Notes: generated by a model not told the origin, from the sequence alone. Shown: positions 1 to 8,600, counted from the stretch's first letter. The stretch: DNA of 64,000 nt from Methylobacterium terrae (GCF_003173755.1 NZ_CP029553.1:955001-1019000), one strand, 5' to 3'. Numbers and translations: made by a program.

Positions 1-380
1 CCAAGAAGCTGCGCGAGGCGCTGCAGCAGATGGCGGAAGAAGGGGTGGTCCAGCTCTTCCTGCCGCAGGACGGCTCGGGCGCGATCGTCGGCGTCGTCGG
101 CGCGCTGCAGCTCGACGTGCTGAAGGAGCGGCTCCAGGCGGAGTACGGGCTGCCGATCGACTACGAGCCGACCCGCTTCACGATCTGCCGCTGGATCGAG
201 TCGGAGGACCAGGCCGAGCTCGACAAGTTCGTCGGCTCGCACGGCTCGTCGATGGCGAGCGACCTCGACGGCGCGCCGGTCTTCATGGCGACCACCGGAT
301 TCTCGCTGCGCTACGAGGAGGAGAGGGCCCCGGCGATCCGCTTCACCGACATCAAGGACTACCAGAAGCGGCGGGCGTGA
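1..380 (+). CDS. prfC: Peptide chain release factor 3, C-terminal part (5' end outside window)
   Basis: The open frame enters from the left edge (frame from base 3) and ends in TGA at 378-380, giving about 125 C-terminal residues. The text LQLDVLKERLQAEYGLPIDYE, then RFTICRWIES and a terminal FTDIKDYQKRR, is the characteristic end of RF3, the translational GTPase that recycles RF1/RF2 after termination. The GTPase domain lies outside the window. A stem-loop follows directly and is shared with the convergent receiver gene. The family call is firm; only the fragment can be judged. Confidence 0.95.
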   Translation, partial: KKLREALQQMAEEGVVQLFLPQDGSGAIVGVVGALQLDVLKERLQAEYGLPIDYEPTRFTICRWIESEDQAELDKFVGSHGSSMASDLDGAPVFMATTGFSLRYEEERAPAIRFTDIKDYQKRRA

Positions 381-385
381 GACGG

Positions 386-414
386 GGTCCCGGCACCGGG
401 ACGGCGCCGGGACC
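386..414. terminator. Stem-loop between convergent prfC and receiver gene
   Basis: A perfect 9-bp stem (GGTCCCGGC at 386-394 with GCCGGGACC at 406-414) encloses an 11-nt loop. It starts 5 bases after the prfC stop and touches the stop codon of the convergent minus-strand gene, so it could terminate both. There is no clear T-tract on either side. Confidence 0.5.
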
Positions 415-866
415 TAGAACTTGCCGAGCAGCGGGAAGTCGACGTTGAGGCTCGAGACCGGCCCGATCGGCGTCTCGCGCTTGCGCGGCCGGCCGTTGAG
501 CACCTGCTTCAGCTTGGTCTTCAGGAGCGACAGGTCGAACGGCTTGAGGATGAAGGCATCCGCGCCGGCGAGGTGCGCCACGTTGATGTCCTCGAAGCTG
601 AACGAGGTCTCGGTCAGGATGAACGGCGTGTTCATCAGCACGTCGTCGGCCCGGATCTCGCGCAGGAGCTGGATGCCGTCCATCGGCTCCATGTCGAGGT
701 CGGAGATCACGAGGCCGTAGCGCTTGGCGCGCAGCTGCTCGAGCGCCTGCGGCCCGTCGGTCACGCCTTCGACCTCCGGGAAGCCGAGGCGGTTCATCAG
801 CTCGGTCACCAGGCGGACGAGTTTGACCTGGTCGTCGACGATCAGGATCGGGGGTGCTTCGCTCAT
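414..866 (-). CDS. Single-domain CheY-like response regulator
   Basis: The 150-residue protein is one receiver domain with a short tail. The acidic pair (IVDDQ), the phospho-acceptor Asp in VISDLDMEPMDG, the Thr of ILTETS and the Lys of ILKPF are all present, so phosphorylation should work. There is no output domain; proteins of this type act by docking on a partner such as FliM or a kinase. The last 20 or so residues are extra to the fold. It lies 60 bp downstream of the BLUF gene on the same strand and next to flagellar genes, which suggests a motility or light-signalling role, but its partner is not shown. Confidence 0.85.
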   Translation of the reverse strand: MSEAPPILIVDDQVKLVRLVTELMNRLGFPEVEGVTDGPQALEQLRAKRYGLVISDLDMEPMDGIQLLREIRADDVLMNTPFILTETSFSFEDINVAHLAGADAFILKPFDLSLLKTKLKQVLNGRPRKRETPIGPVSSLNVDFPLLGKF

Positions 867-926
867 CGGAACCAGCCAGCGGGTTTAAGTTTCACGACGG
901 ACCGTCGGGGGGCTTCCCGGCGGCTC

Positions 927-1397
927 CTAGACGAAGAGGTGGTCGATGCCCTGCTTGGCCATGGTCTCGGCCTGGAGCGTCTGGGCGAGGGCGTAGATCG
1001 TGCTGGCCTTCGGCGTGCCGCGCTGGAGCATCGGCCCCAGATTGGCCTTCTGGAACAGGGCGTCGTTGTTCGCGGTGCGCGGGGCCGTGGCGAACGAGGT
1101 CACGAACTCGCGCTTGGCGATCTCCCGCCACTCGACGATGTGCACGTCGCGGTGGCGCGGGTCGCCGCTGATCCGCTGGAACGTCTCCTGCACCGACATC
1201 CGCTCGCCCTCGAGGATCTGGATGAAATAGCCCTGATCGACGATCAGCAGGCTGGTGATCACCGAGAACTCGTTCTTCTTCTGCGCGTGCCGGGCGATGT
1301 CGTTGATCTGGCGCGCGCGCTCGACCGGGTCGGCGGAGAGCTGCGCCCGTGAGAAGTAGATCAGGTGGATGAGGCTGCTTCGCTTGCTCGTGCGCAT
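927..1397 (-). CDS. BLUF-domain blue-light sensor protein
   Basis: The 156-residue protein is a short BLUF protein (flavin-binding blue-light sensor). Tyr14 in LIYFSRA, Asn42 in KKNEFSVIT and Gln60 in YFIQILEGE match the flavin-contacting Tyr, Asn and Gln of the family, followed by GDPRHRDV and KREF. The usual Trp three residues after that Phe is Ser101. I chose the ATG at 1397 because the BLUF fold begins 8-9 residues later; the frame is open further upstream but that part does not look like protein. It is divergent from flgE and in line with a receiver gene. No enzymatic output domain is attached, so a protein partner is expected. Confidence 0.85.
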   Translation of the reverse strand: MRTSKRSSLIHLIYFSRAQLSADPVERARQINDIARHAQKKNEFSVITSLLIVDQGYFIQILEGERMSVQETFQRISGDPRHRDVHIVEWREIAKREFVTSFATAPRTANNDALFQKANLGPMLQRGTPKASTIYALAQTLQAETMAKQGIDHLFV

Positions 1398-1477
1398 ATC
1401 CCTGGGTCCAGCGCCGTCCAGACATGCAGCTAAGGGCAAGAGGTTCAACAGCGCGTAAACGTCACCCCGTGCGGCGT

Positions 1478-1527
1478 GCGGCAGATTTTGCCGCGGGAGG
1501 CCGGCCGCGCCCGGCGGGTTTTGCCGC
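1478..1527. promoter_or_regulatory. Two inverted-repeat sites upstream of flgE (possible FlbD-type enhancers)
   Basis: GCGGCAGATTTTGCCGC at 1478-1494 is a perfect 6-bp inverted repeat with a 5-nt spacer. CCGGCGGGTTTTGCCGC at 1511-1527 matches it at 14 of 17 positions, with centres 33 bp apart, about three helical turns. They lie roughly 89 and 56 bp upstream of the sigma-54-type element of flgE. Near-identical sites occur upstream of flgI and flgF. Binding by an NtrC-family activator is inferred. Confidence 0.55.
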
Positions 1528-1566
1528 GCGACGGGTCGGGCCTCCAATGAAATCAATGACTTGGCC

Positions 1567-1583
1567 CTGGCACACGGCTTGCG
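1567..1583 (+). promoter_or_regulatory. Sigma-54 (-24/-12) promoter of flgE
   Basis: TGGCACACGGCTTGC at 1568-1582 has GG (1569-1570), 10 bases, then GC (1581-1582), the sigma-54 signature, with the typical TGGCAC and TTGC contexts. It is about 48 bp upstream of the flgE start, with the two inverted repeats further upstream. Confidence 0.65.
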
Positions 1584-1629
1584 GATCCTCTCCCCGAACG
1601 ACGTATGGCGGGATGGAGTCCTGGGGAAG

Positions 1630-3015
1630 ATGGACGTTTTCAGCGCGCTGCAGACCTCGGTCTCGGGCCTCAAGGCCCAGGCCTTCAGCCTCGAGAACAT
1701 CTCGGGCAACATCGCGAACTCGCAGACCGTCGGCTACAAGCGGATCGACACCGACTTCGTCGACATGCTGGCCGAGCAGCCGGCCAAGCAGCAGACCGCC
1801 GGCTCGGTCGCGGCCTTCGCGAAACTGACCAACAGCCTGCAGGGCAACGTCGCGGCGACCGGCATCGCCACCAACATGGCGCTCAACGGCGACGGGTTCT
1901 TCACGGTCAAGACCAAGGGGGGCGACGCGGGCGGCGCACCGGTCTTCTCGGGCTCCGACCTCTACACCCGCCGCGGCGACTTCTCGGTCGACCGGGACGG
2001 CTACCTCGTCAACGGCGCCGGCGCCTACCTCACCGGGCAGAGCCTCGACCCGGCCACCGGCCAGTCGACCGGCACCGGACCGATCCGGGTCTCCGACGCG
2101 GGCCTGCCGGCGAAGGCCACGACGGGCATCTCCTACGCGGCGAACCTGCCGAGCAACCCGGCCACCACCTCGGGCACGGCGCTGCTCGGCACCCTCCCGG
2201 GCGGCGATCCGCGCGTGCTCACCGGCACCGCGGCGGGCAAGACGGTCGCGGCCTCCGATTCGGCGGCCTTCGTCGGCTCCAGCGTCGCGGGCGGCGAGCT
2301 CACGGCCTATTCGGGCACCGGCACCCCGGTGAGCGTGCAGCTGCGCTGGGCCAAGGTGGCGGATGCCGACGCGACCGCCGGCACCGGCGGCACCTGGAAC
2401 CTGTTCTACGCCAACCAGACCGGCACGGGGACCTCCGCCACGGGGACCTCCGGGACGACCTGGCAGAACGTCGGCAGCGCCTTCACCTTCAACGGCAGCG
2501 GCCAGCTGACCGCGCCCACCGGCACCAGCCTCAGCATCCCCGACCTGACGGTGAACGGGACGAAGCTCGGCGCGGTCGCGCTCAATTTCGGCACCGGCGG
2601 CCTCACCCAGTACGGCTCGTCCGGCGGCCAGGTCTCGACCACGACCCTGCAGCAGGACGGCTACGCCGCCGGCACCCTCAACTCGCTGGCGGTGACGAAC
2701 GACGGCAAGCTGACCGGGACCTATTCCAACGGCAACAGCGTGGCGCTCGCCCAGGTCGGGGTGGCACGGTTCAACGCGCCGAACGCCCTCAAGGCGGTCT
2801 CGGGCGGCAACTACGCCCAGACCGCGGAATCCGGCGGCCCGCTCACCGGCATGGCCGGCACCACGATCATCGGCGGCAACGTCGAGCAGTCGAACACCGA
2901 CACGGCGGGCGAGTTCTCGAAGCTCATCGTCACCCAGCAGGCCTACTCGGCCAACACCCGGGTGATGTCGACCGCCCAGCAGATGATGTCCGACCTCATC
3001 AACGTGATCCGCTGA
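1630..3015 (+). CDS. flgE: Flagellar hook protein FlgE
   Basis: The 461-residue protein starts MDVFSALQTSVSGL and continues AFSLENISGNIANSQTVGYK, the N-terminal signature of the FlgE/F/G axial family. Its end, FSKLIVTQQAYSANTRVM, is the matching C-terminal coiled-coil segment. A long Gly/Ser/Thr-rich middle (about residues 150-380) is the variable outer part of the hook. The frame is open further upstream, but the ATG at 1630 gives the conserved N-terminus with GGAG 11 bases before it. It is first in an flgE-flgK-flgL run and follows a sigma-54-type promoter. Confidence 0.93.
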   Translation: MDVFSALQTSVSGLKAQAFSLENISGNIANSQTVGYKRIDTDFVDMLAEQPAKQQTAGSVAAFAKLTNSLQGNVAATGIATNMALNGDGFFTVKTKGGDAGGAPVFSGSDLYTRRGDFSVDRDGYLVNGAGAYLTGQSLDPATGQSTGTGPIRVSDAGLPAKATTGISYAANLPSNPATTSGTALLGTLPGGDPRVLTGTAAGKTVAASDSAAFVGSSVAGGELTAYSGTGTPVSVQLRWAKVADADATAGTGGTWNLFYANQTGTGTSATGTSGTTWQNVGSAFTFNGSGQLTAPTGTSLSIPDLTVNGTKLGAVALNFGTGGLTQYGSSGGQVSTTTLQQDGYAAGTLNSLAVTNDGKLTGTYSNGNSVALAQVGVARFNAPNALKAVSGGNYAQTAESGGPLTGMAGTTIIGGNVEQSNTDTAGEFSKLIVTQQAYSANTRVMSTAQQMMSDLINVIR

Positions 3016-3034
3016 CGCGGATCGCTCCATCGTT

Positions 3035-3107
3035 CCCCTGCCGCGATCCGGGCGACCGGATCCGGCCCGTTCTCCCCCTGCCGCGATCCGGGCGACCGGA
3101 TCCGGCC
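3035..3107. repeat. Two tandem copies of a GNRA-loop hairpin between flgE and flgK
   Basis: A 33-bp unit occurs at 3035-3067 and 3075-3107 (40-bp period). Each copy contains GATCCGG-GCGA-CCGGATC (3045-3062 and 3085-3102), a 7-bp stem capped by a GCGA tetraloop of the GNRA type. There is no T-tract. In the flgE-flgK mRNA these would form two stable hairpins; attenuation or 3'-end protection of the abundant flgE message is a reasonable guess. Confidence 0.7.
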
Positions 3108-3195
3108 GACGCACGAGACGCCGGACCGCGCCGCGCCCCGATCCGGGGCGCGGGCGGCACGGCCCGGCCCTCACCCGCCTCCCCGGATCCGACCG

Positions 3196-5076
3196 ATGTC
3201 CCTCAACGCCCTCAACACAGCGACCGCCGGCCTGCAGGTGACGCAGGCCGCGATCGGCCTCGTCTCGCAGAACGTCGCCAACGCGGGCAGCGCCGGCTAC
3301 GTCAAGCGCGTCCTCACCCCGGTGGCGCAGCTCGGCAATTCGGGCGTCGCCACGGGCACGATCAGCCGGACCCTCGACGCGGTCTCGCTCAAGCAATTGC
3401 GGCTCGAGACCGCCGGGGCGGCCTTTACCGGGCTCACCGCCAAGGTGCAGGGGCAGCTCGACGCGCTCTACGGCAATCCGGGCAGCGCGGCCGCCCTCGA
3501 CGGGGTGATGAACGGCTTCACCCAGTCCCTCGTGTCGCTGACGACCGACCCGACCTCCGCCGCCGCGCGGGCGAGCGTCGTGAGCAGCGCCCGGTCCGTC
3601 GCCACGACGGTGTCCGGCATCGCGAAGGGCGTGCAGGACCTGCGCACCGGCCTCGAGGGGCAGCTCGGCACCGACGTCGCCGCGGCGAGCGCGCTCCTGA
3701 CGCAGATCGCCGCGAGCAACACCAAGATCGTCGGCGCGACCGGCAACTCGAGCGGCGACACCAGCATCGCCGAGCTCCTCGACCAGCGCGACCAGCAGAT
3801 CAACGCGCTGTCGCAGTACCTCGACGTGCAGGTGAGCGAGCAGCACGACGGCTCGGTCACCCTGCTCACCGCCTCCGGCGCGACGCTGGTCGACCACGGC
3901 GCGGCGGCGAGCCTGGCCTTCGACGGCCGCGGCACCCTGAGCGCCCAGGCGCAGTACGCGAGCGATCCGGCGGCCCGGGGCGTCGGCACCGTGACGGCGA
4001 CGACGCCGGCCGGCGCCAGGATCGACCTCGTCGCCACCGGGGCGATCCGCTCCGGCTCGATCGCCGCCGCGATCTCCCTGCGCGACGACACCCTGGTCCA
4101 GGCGCAGCGCCAGCTCGACGACCTCGCGGCCGGCCTGTCGCGGGCGGCGAGCGACCGGCCGGCGACCGGCACCGCGGTGTCGGCGAACGGCCTGTCGGGC
4201 TTCGACATCGACCTCACCGGGCTCCAGGCCGGCAACGCCGTGACGCTCGGCGTGCGCAACGCCGCGGGCGTCGGCCGCAACCTGATCCTGATGCCGACGA
4301 ACGGGGCGGCGCCGACGCCGATCGACCCGAGCCTCACCGACGACCCGACCGCGCTCGTGGTGCCGGTCGACATCTCGGGCGGGCCCTCGACCGTCGCGGG
4401 CAAGATCGGCGAGGCGCTGGGCGCCGGCTTCACCGTCTCGGCCGCGCCCGGCGGGGCGGCCGGCGGGTTGCGCATCCTGTCGGACCCGGCGCGCCTGACG
4501 CTCACCGGCGCCTCCGCCTCGGTCACGGTGCCGACGAGCGCCGCCGACACGAGGACCGGCGCCGGCCAGCTCGCGCTGTTCGTCGATGCCGGGACCGGCA
4601 ACGGCGTGTTCACCGGCTCGTTCGAGGGCGGCTCGCACCTGACGGGCTTCGCCCAGCGCCTCGCCGTCAACCCGGCGGTCGTCGCCGATTCGTCGACGCT
4701 GGTGAACACCACCGACGGCACGAAATCGGGCGACGCGACGCGGCCGCAATACCTCGGCGACGCGCTCACCAACCGCACCCTGACCTTCTCGGCGGCGAGC
4801 GGCATCGGCGGCGTCAGCGCACCGCGCTCCGCCACGGTCGTGGGCTTTACCCAGTCGGTGATCGATGCCCGCGGCGCGGCGAGCGCCGAGGCGACGCAGC
4901 TCGACGAGGGCCAGACCATCGCCCTGTCCTCGGCCCGGAGCCGCTTCGGCAAGGAATCCGGGGTCAGCGTGGACGAGGAGATGTCCAAGCTGATCCAGCT
5001 CCAGACCGCCTACGGCGCCAATGCCCGCGTGCTGACGGCCGCCCGCGACATGCTCGACACCCTGCTCCGGATCTAA
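3196..5076 (+). CDS. flgK: Flagellar hook-associated protein 1 (FlgK)
   Basis: The 626-residue protein begins MSLNALNTATAGLQVTQAAI followed by LVSQNVANAGSAGYVKR, the flagellar rod/hook N-terminal signature in its HAP1 form. It ends SKLIQLQTAYGANARVLTAARDM, typical of FlgK. Its size is in the usual HAP1 range. FlgK forms the hook-filament junction with FlgL. It lies 180 bp downstream of flgE and 15 bp upstream of flgL, so the three are probably co-transcribed, with two hairpins in the flgE-flgK gap. Confidence 0.92.
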   Translation: MSLNALNTATAGLQVTQAAIGLVSQNVANAGSAGYVKRVLTPVAQLGNSGVATGTISRTLDAVSLKQLRLETAGAAFTGLTAKVQGQLDALYGNPGSAAALDGVMNGFTQSLVSLTTDPTSAAARASVVSSARSVATTVSGIAKGVQDLRTGLEGQLGTDVAAASALLTQIAASNTKIVGATGNSSGDTSIAELLDQRDQQINALSQYLDVQVSEQHDGSVTLLTASGATLVDHGAAASLAFDGRGTLSAQAQYASDPAARGVGTVTATTPAGARIDLVATGAIRSGSIAAAISLRDDTLVQAQRQLDDLAAGLSRAASDRPATGTAVSANGLSGFDIDLTGLQAGNAVTLGVRNAAGVGRNLILMPTNGAAPTPIDPSLTDDPTALVVPVDISGGPSTVAGKIGEALGAGFTVSAAPGGAAGGLRILSDPARLTLTGASASVTVPTSAADTRTGAGQLALFVDAGTGNGVFTGSFEGGSHLTGFAQRLAVNPAVVADSSTLVNTTDGTKSGDATRPQYLGDALTNRTLTFSAASGIGGVSAPRSATVVGFTQSVIDARGAASAEATQLDEGQTIALSSARSRFGKESGVSVDEEMSKLIQLQTAYGANARVLTAARDMLDTLLRI

Positions 5077-5091
5077 CGAGGACCGCCCGCG

Positions 5092-6885
5092 ATGACGATC
5101 GCCCCCTTCGCGGCCGGCACCGCCGCCGCCGACCTCAACACCCGCCGCCTCGTCGAGATGAAGGCGACGCTCGGCACGCTGTCGAACCAGATCGCCAGCG
5201 GCCGGACCGCCGACACCTATGGCGGCCTCGGCGCCGGGCGCACCCAGAGCCTCTCGGCCCGCGCCCAGATCGGGGCGCTCGACAGCTACATCGCGGCGGC
5301 CGGCACCGGCGCGACCCGGGTGGCGCTGGCCTCCGCCAGCATGCAGCAGGTCGCGACCCTGACCTCCGCGGCCTGGAACGGCCTCGACAGTGCCGGCACC
5401 GGCTCCGGCTCCACCGCCCGCGCCATCCTGCAGCAGAGCGCGCTGGGCCAGCTCGGCGGCGTCCTCGACGCCCTCAACCAGACCACCGGCGGCCAGTACA
5501 TCATGGGCGGCCGGGTCACCGACCGGGCGCCGGTGGAGAGCGCCGAGCGCATCCTCGACGGCGATTCCGCCGCCGGCCTCGCCGGGGTGCGCCAGGTGAT
5601 CGCCGAGCGCCAGACCGCCGATCTCGGGGTCGGCTCGCCGAAGACCGGCCGGCTCGACGTCGCGTCCGCGGGGGCGAGCGCGAGCGTGTCGGAGAGCCCC
5701 TCGGCCGACGTGCGGGCGAATTTCGGCTTCACCCTCCAGGGCGTCGTCAGTTCGAACCCGGCCGCCCTGTCGGTCGCGCTCACGGCCGGCACGCCGTCCA
5801 CCGCCACCCTGTCCTTCGCCGGCCAGCCGAAGGACGGCGACGTGGTGCGGGTGACGGTCCAGAACGCGGACGGGAGCCAGAGCCTCCTCGACCTCACCGC
5901 CCGGAATGCGGGGAGCGGCGGGGACGGCACCTTCGCGATCGGCGCCGACGCGGCGGCGAGCGCGCAGAACCTCACCGCGGCGCTCGCCGGCAGGGCCGTG
6001 GTCGGCGTCCAGAGCGGCAGCCCGCCCGGCGCGACGGCGACGCTCGCCGGCGGCACCCCGGCCTCCGCGACGGTGGCGATCGGGGCCGGCCTCAAGGCGG
6101 GCGACAGCGTCCAGGTCACGGTCGGCCTGCGCGACGGCACCAGCCAGACCATCACCCTGTCGGCGACCACCAGCGACTTCACCCCCGGCTTCAAGATCGG
6201 GGCGACGCCGGACGAGACCGCCGCCAACCTGTCGGACACCCTGTCGTGGACGCTCGACGCCCTGGCGACCACCAGCCTCGCGGCGGGCTCCGCCTTCCGG
6301 GCGGTGGACGACTTCTTCGCCGGCTCGTCCTCGCCGGGCCTGAACCCGCGCCGGGTCGCGTCGGATGCCGCCGGCAACGCCACCGGCTTCCTCGCCGATC
6401 CGAGCGGCCGCACCCTGGTCTGGTACAAGGGCGACGACACCTCCGCCGATCCGCGCCAGACCGCGACGGTGCCGGTCTCCCGCGACCAGTCGGTGGCGAT
6501 CGGGGTCCAGGCCAACGAGCCGGCCCTGCGCTCGGCCCTGAGCGGCCTGGCGATCCTCGCCGTCACCCCCTTCGGCAGCAGCGACCCGTCCGGCGCCCGC
6601 TTCGCGCTCTACGCGGACCGGACGAAGGCGCTGCTCCGGCCCGCCGACGGCCAGCCGACCGTGCAGGGCATCGCCACGGACCTGAGCCTGGCCTCGGCCC
6701 GGATCGACACCCAGAAGAGCCAGAACGTCGCCACCAAGACCATGCTGCAGAAGACCGTCGACGGCGTCGAGACGGTCTCGACCGAGGAGGCGGCGGCCAA
6801 GCTCCTGTCGCTGCAGACGCAGCTCCAGGCGAGCTACCAGGCGACCTCGATGCTGTCGAAGCTGTCGCTGACGAACTACCTCTGA
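5092..6885 (+). CDS. flgL: Flagellar hook-associated protein 3 (FlgL), enlarged
   Basis: The 597-residue protein has a flagellin-like N-terminus (LVEMKATLGTLSNQIASGR) and C-terminus (AKLLSLQTQLQASYQATSML), as in FlgL, the second hook-filament junction protein. FlgL proteins are often 300-350 residues. The excess is in the middle, where an approximately 87-residue module occurs twice: near residue 231 (AGTPSTATLSFAGQPKDGD) and near residue 319 (GGTPASATVAIGAGLKAGD), each followed by V-VTV and an AANL/AQNL segment. It follows flgK after 15 bp. A lateral flagellin is a less likely alternative because of the flgK neighbour. Confidence 0.85.
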   Translation: MTIAPFAAGTAAADLNTRRLVEMKATLGTLSNQIASGRTADTYGGLGAGRTQSLSARAQIGALDSYIAAAGTGATRVALASASMQQVATLTSAAWNGLDSAGTGSGSTARAILQQSALGQLGGVLDALNQTTGGQYIMGGRVTDRAPVESAERILDGDSAAGLAGVRQVIAERQTADLGVGSPKTGRLDVASAGASASVSESPSADVRANFGFTLQGVVSSNPAALSVALTAGTPSTATLSFAGQPKDGDVVRVTVQNADGSQSLLDLTARNAGSGGDGTFAIGADAAASAQNLTAALAGRAVVGVQSGSPPGATATLAGGTPASATVAIGAGLKAGDSVQVTVGLRDGTSQTITLSATTSDFTPGFKIGATPDETAANLSDTLSWTLDALATTSLAAGSAFRAVDDFFAGSSSPGLNPRRVASDAAGNATGFLADPSGRTLVWYKGDDTSADPRQTATVPVSRDQSVAIGVQANEPALRSALSGLAILAVTPFGSSDPSGARFALYADRTKALLRPADGQPTVQGIATDLSLASARIDTQKSQNVATKTMLQKTVDGVETVSTEEAAAKLLSLQTQLQASYQATSMLSKLSLTNYL

Positions 6886-6973
6886 GGGACGGGTCGCTCG
6901 ACGGGATGACCGCGGGAGGGGGATGAGGCGCGCTACCCCGGCTCCCGGCCTCACCCGGTCCGCCCCGCTCGCC

Positions 6974-7882
6974 TCAGGGTGCCTCCCCCTCGTTGCGCAC
7001 CCGCGCCAGGACCAGATCCGTGAAGATCCGCGCATGCGGCATCTCCGGTGCCGGGTGCCGCACCAGGGTCATTGGGGCGACCGGGGCCGGACCGCCGATC
7101 GGGCGGTAGCGCACGCCCTCGGTGGCGAGCCGCGCCATCGAGCGCGGCACGATGGCGAGCGCGATGCCGGTGGCGACGAGGTTGACCACCGAGGCGAGCT
7201 GCGGCGCGTTCTGGGCGATGCGGGGCGAGAACCCGGCCGCCGCGCAGGCCGCCATGATGCCGTCGTAGAGCGCCCGCCCGTTGCGGCGCGGATAGACGAT
7301 GAAGCCCTCGGCCGAGAGGTCGGCGAGGCCGACCGGGCCGGTCTCCGCGGCGAGCCGGTGCGTCGCCGGGAGCGCCACCACCATCGGCTCGTCGAAGAGG
7401 TGGCGCGCCCAGAAATCGTCGACCTCGCCCTCGTCCGGGCGCATGAAGGCGACGTCGACCCGGTTGCTCCGGAAGGCGGCGAGCAGGCTCGCGGTCGTCT
7501 CCTCGAGAAGCTCGACCTGCACGTCCGGATAGGCGCTGCGGTAGTCGCGGATCGCCCCGGTCACCAGGGGGTGGAACGAGGCCGAGGAGGTGAAGCCGAT
7601 CCGGATCTGGCCGACATCGCCGGTCGCGATACGCAGGGCCCGGCTCTTCGCCGCATCGACGGCGGCGAGCACCGCGCGGGCATCGTCCGCGAAGGCGCGG
7701 CCCGGCTCGGTCAGCGCCACCCCGCGCGACAGGCGCTGGAGGAGCGCGGTGCCGATCTCGGTCTCGAGGCTCTTGATCTGGTGGCTCAGCGCCGGCTGCG
7801 CGATGTTCAGCCGCTCCGCCGCCCGGGTGATGCTGAGATCGTCGGCCACCGCGACGAAGTAGCGAAGATGGCGAAGCTCCAT
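6974..7882 (-). CDS. LysR-family transcriptional regulator
   Basis: The 302-residue protein starts MELRHLRYFVAVADDLSITR. Its winged helix-turn-helix is AAERLNIAQPALSHQIKSLE (about residues 20-40), and a periplasmic-binding-like effector domain fills residues 90-295. The wording of the HTH is close to the BenM/CatR type that responds to aromatic-acid intermediates, but the inducer cannot be read from sequence. The frame is open upstream of 7882; the ATG there gives the standard LysR N-terminus. It is convergent with flgL. A glutathione transferase gene follows upstream on the same strand. Confidence 0.92.
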   Translation of the reverse strand: MELRHLRYFVAVADDLSITRAAERLNIAQPALSHQIKSLETEIGTALLQRLSRGVALTEPGRAFADDARAVLAAVDAAKSRALRIATGDVGQIRIGFTSSASFHPLVTGAIRDYRSAYPDVQVELLEETTASLLAAFRSNRVDVAFMRPDEGEVDDFWARHLFDEPMVVALPATHRLAAETGPVGLADLSAEGFIVYPRRNGRALYDGIMAACAAAGFSPRIAQNAPQLASVVNLVATGIALAIVPRSMARLATEGVRYRPIGGPAPVAPMTLVRHPAPEMPHARIFTDLVLARVRNEGEAP

Positions 7883-7994
7883 CGCGCCGGTTCCCCCCTG
7901 ATCCCCGGCCTTCGCCGCAACCGCCGGATTCCTGTCCGTCAGCCCTACGATAGCCGAGGTTCGGGGGGAGCGCATGGGCGCGCTCGGCGTATGC

Positions 7995-8585
7995 TTACCC
8001 GCGCGGCACGGTATCCCGCACCGACGGCCGATCGGCTTGCGCGTCGCGGAAGGCCGCGATCGTGGGGCAGAGGCTCCGCCAGTCGTGGTCGGGGAAGCGG
8101 AACACCAGGTAGTCGAGCGCCGTGATCGCGGCGATCGCCGGCAGGCCGAAGGGCTCCTGGACGCCCTCGAACACCGAATCCAGGCGCCGCAGGCCCTCCC
8201 GCATGGTGCGGAAGCGCTTGGTGCCGACGAGGCCGGCATCGAAGTCCGGTGCCGACTTGCGGCCGATGATGACCGCGACCGCGGCGTCGAACACCCCGAT
8301 CGCGACCCCGGCGGCCGAGAGCGCGGCGGGCCCGCCCGCCAGCACGGCGGGCGTCGACCCGGTCGCGTCGAGATGGGCGAGGATCAAGAGCGCTTCCGTG
8401 AGCCGCACGCCGTCGTCGGTGACGAGCGTCGGCACGCGGCCGGCCGGGTTGGCGTCGAGGAAGGCCGCGTCGTCGGCCCAGGCGTCGACGAAGGCCGTGT
8501 CGACGCTGTCGTTCAGGCCCTTCTCGATGAGCGCCATGCGGACGATGCGCACGAAGGGCGAGGTCGGGTTGGCGAAGAGCTTCAT
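7995..8585 (-). CDS. Glutathione S-transferase family protein
   Basis: The 196-residue protein has a thioredoxin-like N-terminal domain (MKLFANPTSPFVRIVRMAL, then NPAGRVPTLVTDDG with the cis-Pro that binds glutathione, then LTEALLILAHLD). An all-helical C-terminal domain with ALDYLVFRFPDHDW follows. Ser9 in SPFVR is the likely catalytic residue. The substrate is unknown. It begins 15 bp downstream of the substrate-binding protein gene on the same strand, so the two are probably one transcript. Confidence 0.88.
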   Translation of the reverse strand: MKLFANPTSPFVRIVRMALIEKGLNDSVDTAFVDAWADDAAFLDANPAGRVPTLVTDDGVRLTEALLILAHLDATGSTPAVLAGGPAALSAAGVAIGVFDAAVAVIIGRKSAPDFDAGLVGTKRFRTMREGLRRLDSVFEGVQEPFGLPAIAAITALDYLVFRFPDHDWRSLCPTIAAFRDAQADRPSVRDTVPRG

Positions 8586-8600
8586 GGGGGTTGCCTCCGG

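Noticed and set aside
1561..1629. Longer flgE start at 1561
   Set aside because: The extra 23 residues are not part of the FlgE family N-terminus and overlap the sigma-54-type promoter.
3035..3107. CRISPR-like array
   Set aside because: Only two repeat units with a 7-bp spacing and no cas genes; it is a tandem hairpin duplication.
1462..7035. Very long open frame antisense to flgE-flgK-flgL, and similar long frames at 26173-31023, 33891-38657 and 1605-6926
   Set aside because: They are by-products of GC-rich codon use. The translated text is Arg/Gly/Ala-biased with no recognisable domains, while the opposite or alternative frames encode well-known proteins.
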